Of a stretch of 5,538 nucleotides of DNA, positions 4,537 through 5,538 are shown piece after piece; position 1 is the stretch's first letter, and the number at the start of each line of letters is the position of its first letter. Source of the stretch: Streptosporangiaceae bacterium (GTDB lineage Bacteria; Actinomycetota; Actinomycetes; Streptosporangiales; Streptosporangiaceae); contig JAICWX010000467.1 in NCBI GenBank assembly GCA_025934635.1, positions 1 to 5,538 on the forward strand, in the 5' to 3' direction. A program made the position numbers and the translations under genes. The notes under the pieces are model-generated. The model did not search any database, was not told the DNA's origin, and saw only the letters and a list, made by a program, of their open reading frames with translations.

Positions 4537-4582
4537 TTTGTCTGCAGTTTCGGGCGCTGGAGCACCCGAAACTGCAGACAAA
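4537..4582 (-). terminator. perfect 18-bp hairpin ending the oxygenase operon
   Basis: TTTGTCTGCAGTTTCGGG (4537-4554) pairs perfectly with 4565-4582 around a 10-nt loop. It starts 9 nt past the stop of the zinc-ribbon gene on the minus strand, the expected place for an intrinsic terminator. The stem ends in A/T-rich bases but is not followed by a long T-run. It is much less G/C-rich than its surroundings. Confidence 0.75.
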
Positions 4583-4591
4583 GCCAGATTC

Positions 4592-4879
4592 TCAGTCCTG
4601 CGCCTCATGCCCGACGACGCGCGCGGCCAGCACGATGTCGCCACTCCAGCCGCACGCGCCGCAGTAGCACACGAACACGCGATCCGGCCCGGTCCAGTAC
4701 TCCGTAACGAGCCCAGCACCCCCGTCGGTCAGCGCCAGCGCCGCCGCGCACCCCGGGCAGTACCGGGGCGCATCCCGCCGGTGCCGCTCCGCATCCACCG
4801 GAAACCAGCCCCGGTGAACGTCGCCGCCAACCGGGGCAGACGCCCCGTTCCCGGCCCCGGCCCCAGAAGAAGCCGTCAC
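4592..4879 (-). CDS. small zinc-ribbon protein coupled to a Rieske oxygenase
   Basis: This encodes 95 residues from GTG at 4879. The start overlaps the oxygenase stop as GTGA, a 4-bp overlap typical of coupled translation. The same frame stays open further upstream, but there it is only the shadow of the oxygenase gene. Residues 1-37 are Gly/Ala-rich and probably flexible. A treble of cysteine motifs follows: C-P-G-C at 41-44 and C-G-A-C at 73-76, with an extra Cys at 71, separated by a ~28-residue beta-like stretch (LVTEYWTGPDRVFVCYCGACGWSG). This is the pattern of a zinc ribbon with four ligands. It lacks the CxH/CxxH pattern of Rieske ferredoxins and any 2Fe-2S plant-type motif, so it does not look like the electron donor. 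A helper or regulatory role for the oxygenase is inference from coupling alone. I do not recognise a named family. The gene is followed directly by a strong hairpin. Confidence 0.8.
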   Translation of the reverse strand: MTASSGAGAGNGASAPVGGDVHRGWFPVDAERHRRDAPRYCPGCAAALALTDGGAGLVTEYWTGPDRVFVCYCGACGWSGDIVLAARVVGHEAQD

Positions 4880-5538
4880 CCGGCCGCGGCCTTCTTGTTC
4901 TCGTGCGCCTTGATATGCAGCTTCTTCAGCGCATCCGCCTGCGGGCTGAACCGGGAAGACGCCCGGTCGATGAACTGGATGGCGAACGACCCGCCCGCGT
5001 CGAACTTGTTCTTCTCGCACGGCAGGTCGATGCGCGAACGGTAGTCCCGGTACACGCCCAGCGGGTCTTTCCCCTGGGCCACCAAAGACATGTTCTCCTT
5101 GAACATCCGCCGCAGCAGCGTCACCCCGACATCCGAACGTCCCAGGTGCTCCACCGTCCGGTCGGTGATCGGCCCTTGCGTCACCCAGGCCATGATGTCC
5201 TGGCCCTCGACGTAGTCCACCCGGTGCCGCCCGTCCGGACCCCAGATCGGAATCTGGTAGTCCGGCACCACGGGCTGCGACGGGTACTCCACCCCCTCCG
5301 GCGCGTGCGTCGTGTAGAGCATGAACCGGGTGGTGGTCCGGTCGATCGGCACCCGGATCTGCATCTGCTCGATGTTCGCCCCGCCGACCCGCATGTTGTA
5401 CGGGAACACCAGCGGGTGGCCGATCTTCCAGTCGTCGTCCTCCTCCGACGCGCCCTCGACCACCCGGCGCTTGATGATGCCCCACTCGAACGCGTCGAAG
5501 CCCACCTTGACGTGCTTCTTGCCGAACGAGGCGGGCGC
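4876..5538 (-). CDS. Rieske non-haem iron aromatic ring-hydroxylating oxygenase, large subunit, C-terminal part (5' partial)
   Basis: The frame is open to the right edge (first visible residues APASFGKKHVK) and ends at 4876, leaving 220 residues of a protein usually ~400-450 long. The visible part is the C-terminal catalytic domain of the phthalate/phenoxybenzoate dioxygenase or LigXa-like subgroup. It contains DDWKIGHPLVFPYNMRVGGA, QIRVPIDRTTTRFMLYTT, VPDYQIPIWGPDGRHRVDYV, QDIMAWVTQGPITDRTVEHL, GRSDVGVTLLRRMF and DLPCEKNKF, all strongly conserved in that group. The Rieske CxH/CxxH cluster and the His-His part of the iron-binding facial triad lie beyond the window. Family members add oxygen to aromatic acids or ethers or demethylate them, with electrons from a separate reductase; the substrate cannot be read here. 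The gene is coupled through GTGA to a zinc-ribbon gene. The C-terminal ~25 residues are Lys/Ala-rich. The GTG at 5505 is internal, not a start. Confidence 0.9.
   Translation of the reverse strand, partial: APASFGKKHVKVGFDAFEWGIIKRRVVEGASEEDDDWKIGHPLVFPYNMRVGGANIEQMQIRVPIDRTTTRFMLYTTHAPEGVEYPSQPVVPDYQIPIWGPDGRHRVDYVEGQDIMAWVTQGPITDRTVEHLGRSDVGVTLLRRMFKENMSLVAQGKDPLGVYRDYRSRIDLPCEKNKFDAGGSFAIQFIDRASSRFSPQADALKKLHIKAHENKKAAAG

Noticed and set aside
4426..4707. plus-strand frame starting MPASEANGATAS with a GGAGA upstream
   Set aside because: The start looks plausible, but the frame runs straight through the 18-bp hairpin and antisense through the zinc-ribbon gene, and it has no domain.
4592..5485. 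297-residue minus-strand frame starting at 5485
   Set aside because: Its first two-thirds are a shadow of the oxygenase gene, with a Gly/Arg/Ala-rich translation. Only the part from the GTG at 4879 is a real gene.
1..5538. CRISPR arrays, tRNA or rRNA genes, transposases, integrases
   Set aside because: I looked for regularly spaced repeats, tRNA-like cloverleaf ends and recombinase motifs and saw none.

Overview
The window is GC-rich throughout, with strong G/C bias at third codon positions in most genes. It carries families typical of filamentous actinomycetes: an XRE/DUF5753 regulator paired with DUF397, a HAF-repeat secreted protein and a RecD2-type helicase. A Streptomyces- or Streptosporangiales-like actinobacterium is the best guess; the species cannot be told from the sequence.

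Layout, left to right. (1) 1-458 (+): the C-terminal end of a RecD2-like helicase, cut by the window edge. (2) 493-1153 (-): two overlapping small genes encoding, between them, three diverged copies of one ~45-residue helical unit. (3) 1154-1301: a divergent promoter region. (4) 1302-2322 (+): an overlapping XRE/DUF5753 regulator and DUF397 gene pair. Blocks 2-4 look like one accessory regulatory cassette, with visibly more A/T-ending codons in the regulator than in its neighbours. (5) 2323-3019: a gene graveyard. It holds the N-terminal part of a MOSC-domain gene (-) whose rest is missing exactly beside the DUF397 gene, a 41-residue Cys-rich ORF (-), an unidentified C-terminal coding fragment (+), and two hairpins. 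(6) 3020-4141 (-): a secreted protein with seven HAF-type repeats, followed by a perfect 15-bp hairpin with a GCGA loop. (7) 4142-4591: its upstream region, with two dyads of identical form TACTA-N7-TAGTA spaced 75 bp centre to centre, a LacI-operator-like palindrome, a doubtful small membrane ORF, and a perfect 18-bp hairpin. (8) 4592-5538 (-): the C-terminal two-thirds (roughly) of a Rieske aromatic oxygenase large subunit, translationally coupled by a GTGA overlap to a 95-residue zinc-ribbon protein and closed by the 18-bp hairpin.

The genes do not form one pathway. The most unusual elements are the three-unit repeat family facing the XRE/DUF397 pair, the paired identical operators upstream of the HAF gene, and the zinc-ribbon protein coupled to the oxygenase. 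The MOSC remnant suggests that the regulatory cassette arrived by insertion with deletion, or that this junction rearranged later.
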